NCBI GenBank assembly: GCA_039720395.1
Contig: CM077826.1
Location: forward strand, 39,088,790-39,152,789
Reading direction: 5' to 3'
From: Liquidambar formosana
Taxonomy: Eukaryota; Streptophyta; Magnoliopsida; Saxifragales; Altingiaceae
DNA: 64,000 bases
Shown: positions 46,066 through 57,062 of the stretch, piece after piece
How the letters are laid out: every line of letters starts with the position of its first letter
Numbering within the stretch: the stretch's first letter is position 1
Notes under the pieces: model-generated
The model's database searches: none
Seen by the model: only the letters and a program-made list of their open reading frames with translations
What the model was told of the DNA's origin: nothing
Program-made: the position numbers and the translations under genes

Positions 46066-47918
46066 TCCGCCATTTTTTAGGGTTTTTGTGATTTTCTTCC
46101 ATTTTTGATTTATTTTTCTGCCTCCACAAGTCTTTCCTTCTAATTTTTTAGTAAGTTTGAGTATATTGAGCCCCAAGAGAGTCTTTAATAGCCTTTGGAT
46201 CATTGTTTAGGTTTTTAATCTTGTCCATTGATTTAGGAGAGCTGATCTTTATAAATACTTAGCTATATTCAGCTCTAAAGAAGAAGCAACTTAGGCACTA
46301 GGGACTTAAACCCTAAAAGAGAGAGTTTTCTGTGAGAGAGAGAAGTACAAAGAGGGTTCCACTAACCCTAGCAAAGGAGGAGAAAGAGCTCTCTATGTCA
46401 AGAGGAGGTTCTATAAGAGGTAAATCTTACAACCCTAAAATCTGGAAAATTAGGGTTTCTCTCTACGTAAGTTCTAATGCATGCTATTGTTATTTTTATT
46501 ATTAAAGTTTGATGCTTTCATGATATCATATGCACAATATTGAGATTTTTCATGGATTAATATGCATGTTTTAGAGTTTATTCATAGGTTAGTGTGCATA
46601 TATGGTCCTTAGTTTAAGGTTTGGTGCGTCATCCTTATTAAGTTATGCATGTTTCATGTAGCATTTTTAATTTAATTATTTGAGTTTTCCTTCATCATAG
46701 TCAATTAATATATGTCATTCATGGTAGAATCCTGTTAGGATTTGCATTCATGTAGTGGATTTTCTAGGGTTTTGGAGAAGTTATCATTTCTAAGGATAAT
46801 TATCTTTTTTATTCATGTTTAGGGTTTGTTTTGCATAAAGTTTTCTCTTTTAGTTTATTTTTTGCATATTTTTAGTTGTTACATGATGTTTCCATGATAG
46901 TATTAGAGTCTTTTGCATGTTTTTCTAGTTTCTTATGCATGTAGGCTAGGTCATTGTATAGTAGGAACATATTAGGGTTTTATTGTTCCTTGATTTTTGT
47001 CTTTGGCATGATTATTTGGATGATTTAGTGCCTTAATAGTTTCTATCCAAATTTCTTTATTGTTATTATATTGTTTTTAGCACGTGTAAGGGTGCTTCTG
47101 AGCATGGTAATTGCTCTATTGAAAATAGGGTGGTTATTTGGCATTTTTGGCCTATCGCTTGAAAAATATTGCAAATGATAAGTTGGTATGGAAAGTACCT
47201 CTCTTTTTCCCTATTCTTTCCCTTCTCCCTCCTTGGGTTATTTCCTAGTAAAGAGATATAGGTAAATCTTTTAGGTTTTCCTTCCTTAAAAAATTCCTTT
47301 TATAAAAAGTTTTCATCTTTATTGGAATACCATATTTTCAAATATCTCTTTGAGAATCATTTATCTTTGGAAACTTCCCATATTTTATTGGAAAAAAACT
47401 TAGGGTTTACCATAAGTCATTAGTAGGTTATAACCCTATTCTTAACGAACTACATGGACTTTGATCCTTATATATTCAATAGAAGGGACATAGGTGTTCT
47501 TTGATGTTCAAGTCCGCTCTAGGATACTAAGTATCCTAGGTTTCTTTCTTTCTCTTTATTTCCTTTCTTTTTATTTATTTGCTTATGTGGATGGATGGAA
47601 TGATGATATACATACTGTCTTGTGATGATAATTGTTGATTCTTGCATGATTAAGACTTTGATTTAGCCCAATTAAATTAAGAGACCGATTAGGGCGACAT
47701 GGGTGCCTATAGGCTTTGCCTAGAACCTTCCCATATCATAACTTAGCCTCTGAATTCACAATCTTTGGTTTTCAAAATATCTTTTGTCTTTTCCATTTTT
47801 AAACATGGAATCACTTGTTTGAAAAATAAAACATTTTTAGGTTTTCCTATTTTCCTTAAAAAATGAGGTGGCGACTCCCTTTTTGATTTGCAATGTGAGC
47901 CGTTTTCCCGGGTTCACA

Positions 47919-47995
47919 ACTACTTATAAGATAATTCCTTATATAGGATGTAGGCCAACTCGTTAGGCCTACTCATTAGGCCTCTATATCATTTT
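47919..47995. mobile_element. Unclassified element (right part)
   Basis: The counterpart of 22246-23333 after the nested LTRs, beginning with the ACTAC duplication. It contains two TTAGGCCT-type words (47955-47983) and joins the array repeat near 47996. Confidence 0.3.
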
Positions 47996-48468
47996 GCTAT
48001 AAAAAAAACCCATAAAATAATTTTCTGATTGGAAAAACCCAAATAGAGCTAAAGTATTTCAAAAAAACCTAACACCCTAATTTCCATCCAACTCCATTTG
48101 AATGATGAAATTTCTGGACTAAAATACCCTTATTACATTTTTTCTTATTAAAAATATAAAAAAAAATAATTCAAAATTTGTATTACCATCTTGTTTATCT
48201 ATTAAATGGATTATTTGTCATTTATCACCAAAAAAAAAAAACATCAGTCATCAGGCGAGCTTTTAACTGATTGAGATTGAAGAGGGAGAAGGTTCCAATC
48301 TTGGTGATAGTAGTCTTGAAAAAAATAAATAAATAAGACCACTGGATAAATAAAATCATAAGATTTGGAGGGATTTAACTGTGATGTGGAAATGACCCAT
48401 CGAGGTGAGCTAATTGCAGTGAGACTAAAGGGGCAGAGGGTCGGATTGTTGGAAAATGGAAACAGAAG
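47996..48468 (+). repeat. Array repeat, continuation of the copy cut at 22245
   Basis: Picks up at CCCATAAAATAATTTTC and runs through ACTAAAATACCC (48118) and GGAAAATGGAAACAGA (48451). A reverse-oriented LTR then interrupts it at 48469; the same copy continues at 51355. Confidence 0.65.
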
Positions 48469-51354
48469 TGTGAACCCCGGAAAGTGGCCCATGTGATTAA
48501 AAAGGAGTCGCCATCTCATTTTTTTAAGGAAACGAGAAAAACCCTAAAAAAACATTTTATTTTAACAAAACAATGACTCCATGTTTAAAAAGGGAAGGCA
48601 AAAAAATCTTTTCAGAAACCAAAGAAACTAGGAATTCGGAGGCTAAGTTATGACATGGGAAGGTTCTAGGCAAAGCCTATAGGCAACCATGTCACCCTAA
48701 TGGTCTCTTAGTTTAATTTGGGCTAAATTAAATCCTTTCACACATAAATCAATATATCATCACAAGAAAGTATGCATGTAAATATTCCATTCATCCATCC
48801 ACATAAAAAAGAAAAGAAAAATAGAAAAAAGAAAAGAAAAGAAAAGAAAACTAGGATACTTGAATCCTATGGCGGACTTGAACCTCAAAGTGAGTGCCTA
48901 CGTACCATGTATGGAAGTACATAGATAAAAGTTCACGTAGTTCGAATTGAATAGGGTTATAACCTAATATGGACTTATGGTAAAAACCTTAAGTTTCCTT
49001 ATTTTAAAAGATGGAGAATTTAATAAATAAACCAAGTTAGGAATAATGCAACTTCCACAAGATGGAAACTTTGAGATAAAAAGGCAATTTTAATAAAAAG
49101 GTACATTCTAAAACTTGGCAATTTTAATAAAAAGCAGCTTATTTTATAAGGAAACTTCTAATAATTACCATAAATCCTTATTAGGAAATCACGCTAGGAG
49201 GGAGAAGGGAAAGAATAAGGAAAGAGGGTTGGGCACTTTCATACCCTACTTACTTTGTGCAATTAACTTCAAGTAATAGCAAAATTTTAGTGGCAACCTT
49301 ACTTGCAATAAGGCAATTACCACACCTATTTGCACCCTTACACGTGTTCAAAACAAAGCAAAAAGAACAAAATACAAATTTGGACAGAATTGAATTAAGG
49401 CCTAAAATCATCCATTAATCATGTAAATAACAAGAATAATGAATCAATATAAACCTTAATGCAACCCTAATATATACCATGACTCAACTAATATGCATGA
49501 AAACTAACAAAAATATGATAAAAACACACTAATAAGCATGAAAATATCCAAAGACAATAATAAAGATGAAAACAAAGCCCACTTTAATCAAGAATACAAT
49601 ATCTTATGTAAAACACGAAAATAGCCTTCCTATAGTGAGCTTTCTTAAGCAAAACTATCTTACGATAATTTCATGTAAAAAACTCATCATGGGATTATGC
49701 AACCATCATATCCTACGTACAATATATATCTTAGAACATCATAGAAGTGATTTCATACTTAAACGCATTGAATATGACTCTTATGCATAACCCTACTTAA
49801 CAAAAAGGATAATTATCCTCCAAAAAGGATAATGTCTCCAAAACCCTAGAAAATCAACTATATGCATACAACAAATATCATAGTTATTCGATCTACATGT
49901 ATCACATATATAACAACCATGAAGAAAAATTAATCAAAAACCCTAACCTAGCATGCTATAGGAAACTCACCCAAAATAAGGATAATGGAAACTCTAGAAT
50001 CACAATTATGTATTAAATCCTATAGAATAAGTCTAAAACGTGTAAAACTTATCATGGACAAGCATTTAAATTCATGTATATTAACTAACAAAAGTATTAA
50101 TACATGATAAAAATTCAAGCTTTAACATGCAATAGACTTATTCTAAGCTAAACCCTAATTTTAACATTGAAAAGATAGAGCATATACCTTAAAAGAACTT
50201 CTTTATTGCTGTAGAAACTCTCCTTCTCTTGTGATCAACTTGAAACACTCTCCTTCAAGCCTCCTACAAGAACTCCAGCTCTCGTTTTGAACTCTCTCTC
50301 TTACTCTTTCTTAAAACTTAGGTTAAATGCATAGAAATGGCTCCCCTAATGCTGAAATATAGTGGGGTATTTATAGAGTTTAATTGGGACAAATTAATGG
50401 CTAGGATTAAAACCCTAAAAACTAATCCAAGGGTCATTAATAACTCACTTGGGGCTCAAGGAACTCAAAGTTACCAAAAAATAAGAAGAAAATTCGTCCA
50501 AAAGAGTCAAAGTTCGTTAAAATAGGAAGGAAATCCCGCTTCAGCAAAAAAAAGGAAAGTGGTCTTGGGTGACCACTTAGTGCTAGGCGGCTAGCCACCT
50601 AGGCCCAGGCAGCTAGCTAGCCACCCAGGCTTGGGTGGTCACCCAAGCCTGTCTTCAGATTTTGCCCTGTTTTGGACTTGTTTCCTTCTCGAAGTATTTT
50701 AGAGGTCAAATTAACTTCAATTTTGATGAAATAAAGCCAAAACGATCGTATTTTGATTAGAACCACATTTTTAAACATTTTAAGACCAAAACCCTTAATC
50801 ATGGGTACATAGTTAGGTTTTACCAAGGCAGTTAACCACTATGCACTACCATTGCAAAGCTTAGGTATGCATATAGGATTGAACCAAATATTTTCCAAAT
50901 CAAAATTAAACATTCCAAAATACTTTTAGGGATAAAATAAAGACTAATTAAAGTCAATTTGACAAGAAATGATTGGTAATTATGAGTCGAATTGAGCCAA
51001 CGCGAAATGGGACTTTTAACCAATTTGAACCATTATGAGCCATTCTAATCCTAATCCATTAATTCACCAAATTGAACCTATAAATACTTCATATGCACTA
51101 ATATGAACTCCAATTGACAATTTGGAGATCATTTCAAAATCAAACAGAAAGTTTATGACCTCAAAAACAATTATGCCCCTCAAGTCACAGAAGCTCTTAT
51201 TAACCCTCAAGATCAACTCCAAATTAACCAAAATTCATATCCATTATCCTTAAGACTCTAAAAACCTAATGAAAGTGACTAGACTCAAAAACAAAATAGA
51301 AACCTACATGAAATGACAAACTCTAGTAAAGTGGTGCAAAAATGGGGTGTGACA
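48469..51354 (-). mobile_element. Gypsy-like solo LTR, same family, reverse orientation
   Basis: Plus-strand ends TGTGAACCCCGG and GGGGTGTGACA are the reverse of the TGTCACACCCC...GGGTTCACA LTRs. Flanks CAGAAG (48463-48468) and CAGAG (51355-51359) are consistent with a 5-bp CAGAG duplication with one extra base on the left. 2886 bp, no internal region. It contains the conserved hairpin (50561-50650) and GGAGTCGCCA (48505), the reverse of the TGGCGACTCC motif. Confidence 0.85.
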
Positions 51355-52143
51355 CAGAGTCATAATGAAACCCAAAAAAAAAAAAACAAGTGGGGAGGGG
51401 GGGAGAATTACGCATAAAAAGCTGTTTCTAAAAGGGAAAAAAAATAACAAGAGAAATAAAATCGAAAATTTTGGAGGGATTGAGTGTGTTGTGAGTGTGA
51501 GAGAGAGATTAGACAACCCATCAAAAAATTACTCCATAAATTGGAGAGATAAATTCATAAGATTTGAACTGATTTGGTTAACCCTTTATAGCATTTCTAA
51601 TGATGTCCTATTGTAAAATTTTTGTAGCCCATCTTATTAACATTCTAATGATAAGGGTATGCTAGTACATTTTTGTGGCATATTTGACATATTTTTATGA
51701 TATGTTGTTATATTTTCCACAAAAATAGTTAGAAAAATGAAAGAGATGTTAAAATTACATATTAAAGCATCTCCAGTAGTTTGTGTTATTTTTTCTACAC
51801 TATTTTGATTTTAGCACATATTATAGTGTCAAATGCTATAATTTGACACAATTAAATGAGCTAATATGTAATTTTTTAACACAACCACAATGTCCATTAT
51901 TTTTATAATCACCTTTGTGCTATTTTAGCACAAGGGTGTGCCAAATATAACATAAGGATATGCTATGGCTATTTTTTAGCATACCCTTTAGCATATCATT
52001 GGAGATGCTCTTATGTAATTTGCACCGTCGTAGCACAATGTGTTAAATTATGTGCAGATTATAGCATTTACCACTATAACAACTTACAAGTGTTAAGATA
52101 AAAAATAATACAGACAAAATACACAAATCATTAGAAATACTCC
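51355..52143 (+). repeat. Array repeat, later part, up to an LTR insertion
   Basis: Continues with GAGAATTACGCATAAAAAG (51402), AACCCATCAAAAAATTACTC (51515), the MITE-like module (51763-52013) and its echo (52055-52138). It is interrupted at 52144 and continues at 54761 with TATTTGTATTTGATTGCAAG. Confidence 0.65.
51763..52013. mobile_element. MITE-like module, third copy
   Basis: Ends TAAAGCATCTCCA and TTGGAGATGCTCTTA. Slightly shorter than the copies at 18323 and 20151 because of a small deletion near 51850. Confidence 0.55.
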
Positions 52144-54760
52144 TATGACACCCCATTTTTGTCACCCTAGTTAGAGGTCATCATTTCATGTAGCTTTATG
52201 TTTCATTTTTTAGTCTAGTCTTTTGCATTGAGTTTCTAGGGTCTTAAGGATGATGTATATGAATTTTGGTTCAATTTGGAGTAGACCTCAATATTCAATT
52301 AGAGCTTTTGCAACTTGAAGGGCATTATTGTCATTTAAGTCGTATCTTTTATGTTTGAACTTAAAATGATCTCCAAGTTGTCAATTGGAGTTCATATTAA
52401 TACATAGGAAGTATTTATAGGTTCAATTTGATGAATTGATGGTTTAGGATTAATTTGGCTCATAATAGTTCAAGTTGGCTAAAAGACCCTCTCTTGGTTC
52501 ACTCAAGTCGGCTCATAATTTTCACTTAATTCTCCCTCATTATACTTTAATTAGTCTTAATTTCATTCCGAAATGTATTTTAGAATGTTGAATTTTGATT
52601 TGGAAAGCACTTGGTGCAACCCTGTATGCAAACCTATGCTTTGCGATGGTGGTGCATAGCGGTTAGCCATCTTTGTAAAACCTAACCATGCACCCATGAT
52701 TAAGGATTTTTGCTCTAAAATGTTTAAAAATGTGTTCCTTTTCAAAGCAAGGTCGTTTTGGCTTTCGTTTCGTCAAAATTAGATTTTGTTTGACCCCCGA
52801 AACACTTTTGGAAGGCAAAAGAATGCAAAAATGGCAATTGCTAACGGCACTGCTCGGGTGACCACCTAGGGTGGACGGCTAGCTGCCCAACCTTGGGTTA
52901 TCACCCGAGCACTCCTCTATTTTTTTGGGTTTTTGCGAATTTTCTTCCGTTTTTAACTTATTTTTCCGCCTCTACAAGTCTTTCCTTCTAATGTTCTGGT
53001 AGATTTAAATGTCTTGAGCCCCAAGAGAGTCTCTAATAGCCCTTGGATCATTATTTAGGGTTTTAATCTTGTCCATTGATTTAGGAGAGCTGATCCCTAC
53101 AAATACTTAGTTATATTCAATTCTAAAGAGGAGGCAATTTAGGCACTAGGGACTTAAACACTAAAAGAGAAAGTTTTTTGTGAGAGAGAGAAGTGCAAGG
53201 AGGGATTCCACTAACCCTAGCAAAGAAGGAGGAAGAGCTCTTTGCAGTCAAGAAGAGGTTCTATAAGAGGTAAAGCTCACAACCCTAAAATCTGGAAAAT
53301 TAGGGTTTCTCTCTTACGTAAGTTCTAATGTATGCTATTGTTATGATTATTATTAAAGTTTGATGCTTTCATATGCATAATATTGAGATTATTCATGGAT
53401 TAATATGCATGTTTTAGAGTTTATTCATGGGTTAGTGTGCATAGTCCTTAGTTTAAGGTTTAGTACATCATCCTTATTAAGTTATGCATGTTTCATGTAG
53501 CATGTCTAATTTAATTATTTGAGTTTTCCTTCATCATAGTCAATTAATATATGTCATTCATGGTAGAATTCTATTAGGATTTGCATTCATGTAGTGGATT
53601 TTCTAGGGTTTTGGAGAAGTTATCATTTTTAAGGATAATTATCCTTTTTATTCATGTTTAGGGTTTGTTTTGCATAAATTTCTCTCTTTTAGTTTATTTT
53701 TTGCATATTTTTAGTTGTTACATGATGTTTCCATGATAGTATTAGAGTCTTTTTATGTTTTTCTAGTTTCTTATGCATGTAGGCTATATCATTGCATGTA
53801 GGAACATATTAAGGTTTTATTGTTCCTTGATTTTTGTCTTTGGTATGATTATTTTGATGATTTAGTGCCTTAATATATAGTTTCTATCCAGTTTTCTTTA
53901 TTGTTATTATATTGTTTTTAGCACGTGTAAGGGTGCTTGTGAGCATCGTAATTGCCCTATTGAAAATAGGGTGGTTATTTGGTATTTTTGGCTATTGCTT
54001 GGAGAATATTGCAAATGGTAAGTAGGTTTGGAAAGTACCTTTTTTTTGTCCTTATTCTTTCCCTTCTCCCTCCTTGGGTTATTTCCTAGTAAAGAGATAT
54101 GGTAAATCTTTTAGGTTTTCCTTCCTTAAAAAAATTTCTTTTCTAAAAAGTTTCCATTTTTATTGGAATACCATATTTTCAAATATCTTTTTGAGAATCA
54201 TTTATCTTTGGAAACTTCCCATATTTTGTTAAAAAAAACTTAGGGTTTACCATAAGTCATTATTAGGTTAGAACCCTATTCTTAACGAACTACGTGGATT
54301 TTGATCCTTGTACGTTCAATACAAGGTACGTAGGCGCTCTTTGATGTTCAAGTCCGCCCTAAGGATACTAAGTATCCTAGGTTTCTTTCTTTCTCTCTCT
54401 TTCCTTTCTTTTTTATTTATTTGCTTATGTGGATGGATGAATGATGATATGCATGCTATCTTGTGATGATAATTGTTGATTCTTGCATGATTAAAACTTT
54501 AATTTAGCCCAATTAAATTAAGAGATTGATTAGGGCAATATGGATGCGTATAGGCTTTACTTAGTACCTTCCCATATCATAACTTAACCTTTGAATTCAC
54601 AATCTTTGGTTTTCAAAAGATGTTTTGCCTTTTCCATTTTTAAATATGGAGTCACTTTTTTTAGAAAATAAAACATTTTTAGGTTTTCCTCTTTTCTTTA
54701 AAAAATGAGGTGGCGACTCCTTTTTTGATTTCCAATGTGGGCCGTTTTCCCGGGTTTACG
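52144..54760 (+). mobile_element. Gypsy-like solo LTR, same family
   Basis: Starts TATGACACCCCATTTTTG (a mutated TGTCACACCCC) and ends CCCGGGTTTACG (from GGGTTCACA). Flanks ACTCC (52139-52143) and ACTCT (54761-54765) form a duplication with one mismatch; related uninterrupted sites read AATACTCGAAGTATTTG (near 22000). 2617 bp, no internal region. It has the hairpin at 52851-52911 and GAGGTGGCGACTCC at 54708-54721. Confidence 0.85.
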
Positions 54761-55620
54761 ACTCTAAGTATTTGTATTTGATTGCAAGCTCATCATCTTT
54801 TTTAGGCAAAAGAAAAAAAAAATGAAAAAGAGGGGGGGGGGGGGGGGGGGGGTTGGTTCATTATCTTTGGTTGCATCACCCATATTAACCTATTTACCGG
54901 TGAGTGTAAATTATGTTAGACCAAATCTAGTTAGGCCAGGTTAGGAGGAAAAAAAAAAAAAAAAAAAGAACCAAGCCTTGGTCTTGGCCTCTTGAACTTT
55001 AGACTTATGTTGGACCTCAGCTTTTATAACTATAAGTTATAAGAATAATAATTTAGGGTAACTATCCAAAATATCGCTCATAAAAGGAATTATGTCAAAA
55101 ACCCCATAAAATATTTTTCCTAGGCCAAAAAACCCAAATAGAGTTAAAATATATTAAAAAAAAACCAACACCCTAACTTGCATTTCCATTTGAGTGATGA
55201 AATTTCTTTACTAAAATACCCTTATTACATTTTTTTATAAAAATATAATAAAAAAATTATTCAAAATTTGTATTACCATCTTGTTTATCTATTAAATGGA
55301 TTATTTGTCATTTATCACAGAAAAGGGGAAAAAAAGACAAAAAAACGAATAAACAAGCATCGATCATCAGGCTTTTGACTGAGTGAGATTGAAGGGGCAG
55401 AAGGTTTCAGTCTTGGAGATAGTAGTATTAAAAAAATAACTAAGAAAGATCACTGGAAAAATAAAATCGTAAGATTGGGACGGATTTGGTGTGATGTGGA
55501 TTTAGACCTATCAGTCGTCAAGTGAGCTAATTGAGTGAGACTGAAGGGGTAAAGGGTTGGAGTGTTGGAAAATGGAAATAGAGTCACGGCAAAATCCAAA
55601 AAAAAAAAAAGGTGGGGGGG
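54761..55620 (+). repeat. AT-rich array repeat, copy 7 (short form)
   Basis: TATTTGTATTTGATTGCAAG (54771), a 21-base G run (54832-54852), GGTTGCATCACCC (54870), CCTTGGTCTTGGCCTC (54976), ACTAAAATACCC (55210) and GGAAAATGGAAATAGAGTCACGG (55567). It joins directly to the next copy, as in copies 1-2. Confidence 0.7.
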
Positions 55621-56366
55621 TGGTTAATCATCTTTGGCAGCATCACCCAAAGTAACCTATTTATTGATAAGTGTAAATTATGTTAGACCAAATCCAACCA
55701 AGCCTAAGTTACGAGGAAAAGGAAAAAATAAAATAAAATAAGTCTTGGTCTTGACCTCCTGGGCTTTAGACTTATGTTGGACTTTAAGCTTTGAGCTTAA
55801 CTTGACCTTACCTGTATTTAAGTAAATTTATAACTATAAGTTATAATAATAATAATAATTTAAGGTAAATATCCGAAATATCCCTCATAAGAAAAATTAT
55901 ATCAAAAACCCCATAAAATAATTTTCATATCGAAAAAACCCAAATAGAGTTAAAATATATCAAAAGACCCCAACACCCAATGCTTCCATCCAACTCCATT
56001 TGTGTGATGAAATTTATTGACTAAAATACCCTTATTACATTTTTTTATTAAAATAAAAAAAATTCAAAATTTGTATTACCATCTTGTTTATCTAATAAAT
56101 GGATTATTTGTAATTTATCAAAAAAAAGGGGGGGTGGAAACACAAGAAAATGAATAAACAAACACCGGTCATCAGGCGAGCTATTCACTGAGTGAGATTG
56201 AAGAGGCAAAAGGTTCCGGTCTTGGAGGCTATAGTCTTAAAAAAAAATAAATAAATAAGTCTAGTGGAGAAATAAAATTGTAAGACTTTGAGGGATTTTG
56301 TGTGATGTGGAAATGACCCATCAAGTCATAAAGTGAGCTGATTGAATGATACTGAAGGAGCAAAGG

Positions 56367-56402
<36 letters not shown>

Positions 56403-57062
56403 GATAAAAGACAAGAACTTCATTAAATACGGGCAGATGGTTGAAGTGTTGGAAAATGGAAACAGAGTCACGGCAAAACCCAAAAGAAAAAAAAAAAGTG
56501 GGGGGGAGAATTACATTTATAGAACTATTTCTAAAAGGGAAAAAACAATAACTAGATAAATAAAATCGAAAGATTTGGAGGGATTTGGTGTGATGTGAGA
56601 GTGTGAGAGAGAGATTAGACAACCCATCGAAAAATTATTCCTTGAAGTGGAGAGCTAATTCAAAAGATTTGAATCGATTTGATTAACCCTTTATAGCGTT
56701 TCTAAAGATGTGCTATTGTAAAATTTTTGCAGCACATCTTATTAAAACTCGAATGATAAGGGTATGCTAGTACATTTTTGTGTCATATTTGAATATTTTT
56801 CCTGATATATTGTTATATTTTGCACAAAAACAATTAAAAAAACGAAAGGGATGTTAATTATACTAAAAAATTACATATTAAAGCATCTCCAGTGGTTTGT
56901 GTTATTTTTTCTATACTACTTTTATTTTAGCACATATTATAGTGTCAAATGCTATAATTTAGCACATTGTACTCCAATAGTTAAATGACCCAATATGAAA
57001 TTTTTCAGCACAACCACCATGTCTTTCCTTTTTCTAATCTCCTCTGTACTATTTTAGCACAA
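55621..57062 (+). repeat. AT-rich array repeat, copy 8 (long form, truncated)
   Basis: Landmarks from TCATCTTTGGCAGCATCACCC (55627) to the MITE-like module (56879-57062), which breaks off after TTTTAGCACAAG. A poly-T tract with about 35 bp of foreign sequence is inserted at 56370-56433. This is the last recognisable copy of the array. Confidence 0.7.
56370..56433 (-). mobile_element. Tiny retroposed insertion (poly-A tail remnant)
   Basis: About 31 T (56369-56399), then ATAGATAAAAGACAAGAAC and CATTAAATAC, interrupt the array repeat where other copies read straight through. Read in reverse it is a short 3' end plus poly-A tail, as left by severely 5'-truncated LINE insertions. Flanks AAAGGGG and GGGCAGATGG may be an imperfect duplication. 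Confidence 0.5.

Larger units (their letters stand above)
23334..47918 (+). mobile_element. Outer gypsy-like solo LTR, split by nested elements
   Basis: Starts TGTCACACCCCATTTTTG and ends GGGTTCACA, with perfect 5-bp duplications ACTAC at 23329-23333 and 47919-47923. Its own sequence is 23334-23868 plus 45821-47918, about 2.6 kb; everything between is later insertion. It is a solo LTR with no internal region. It has a GAGGTGGCGACTCC motif near 47869 and the conserved hairpin at 45980-46065. Probably Tat/Ogre-like gypsy, judged from LTR size and motif only. Confidence 0.85.

Noticed and set aside
48244..48519. Minus-strand ORF of 91 codons
   Set aside because: It crosses the junction between the array repeat and an LTR, so it is not a gene.
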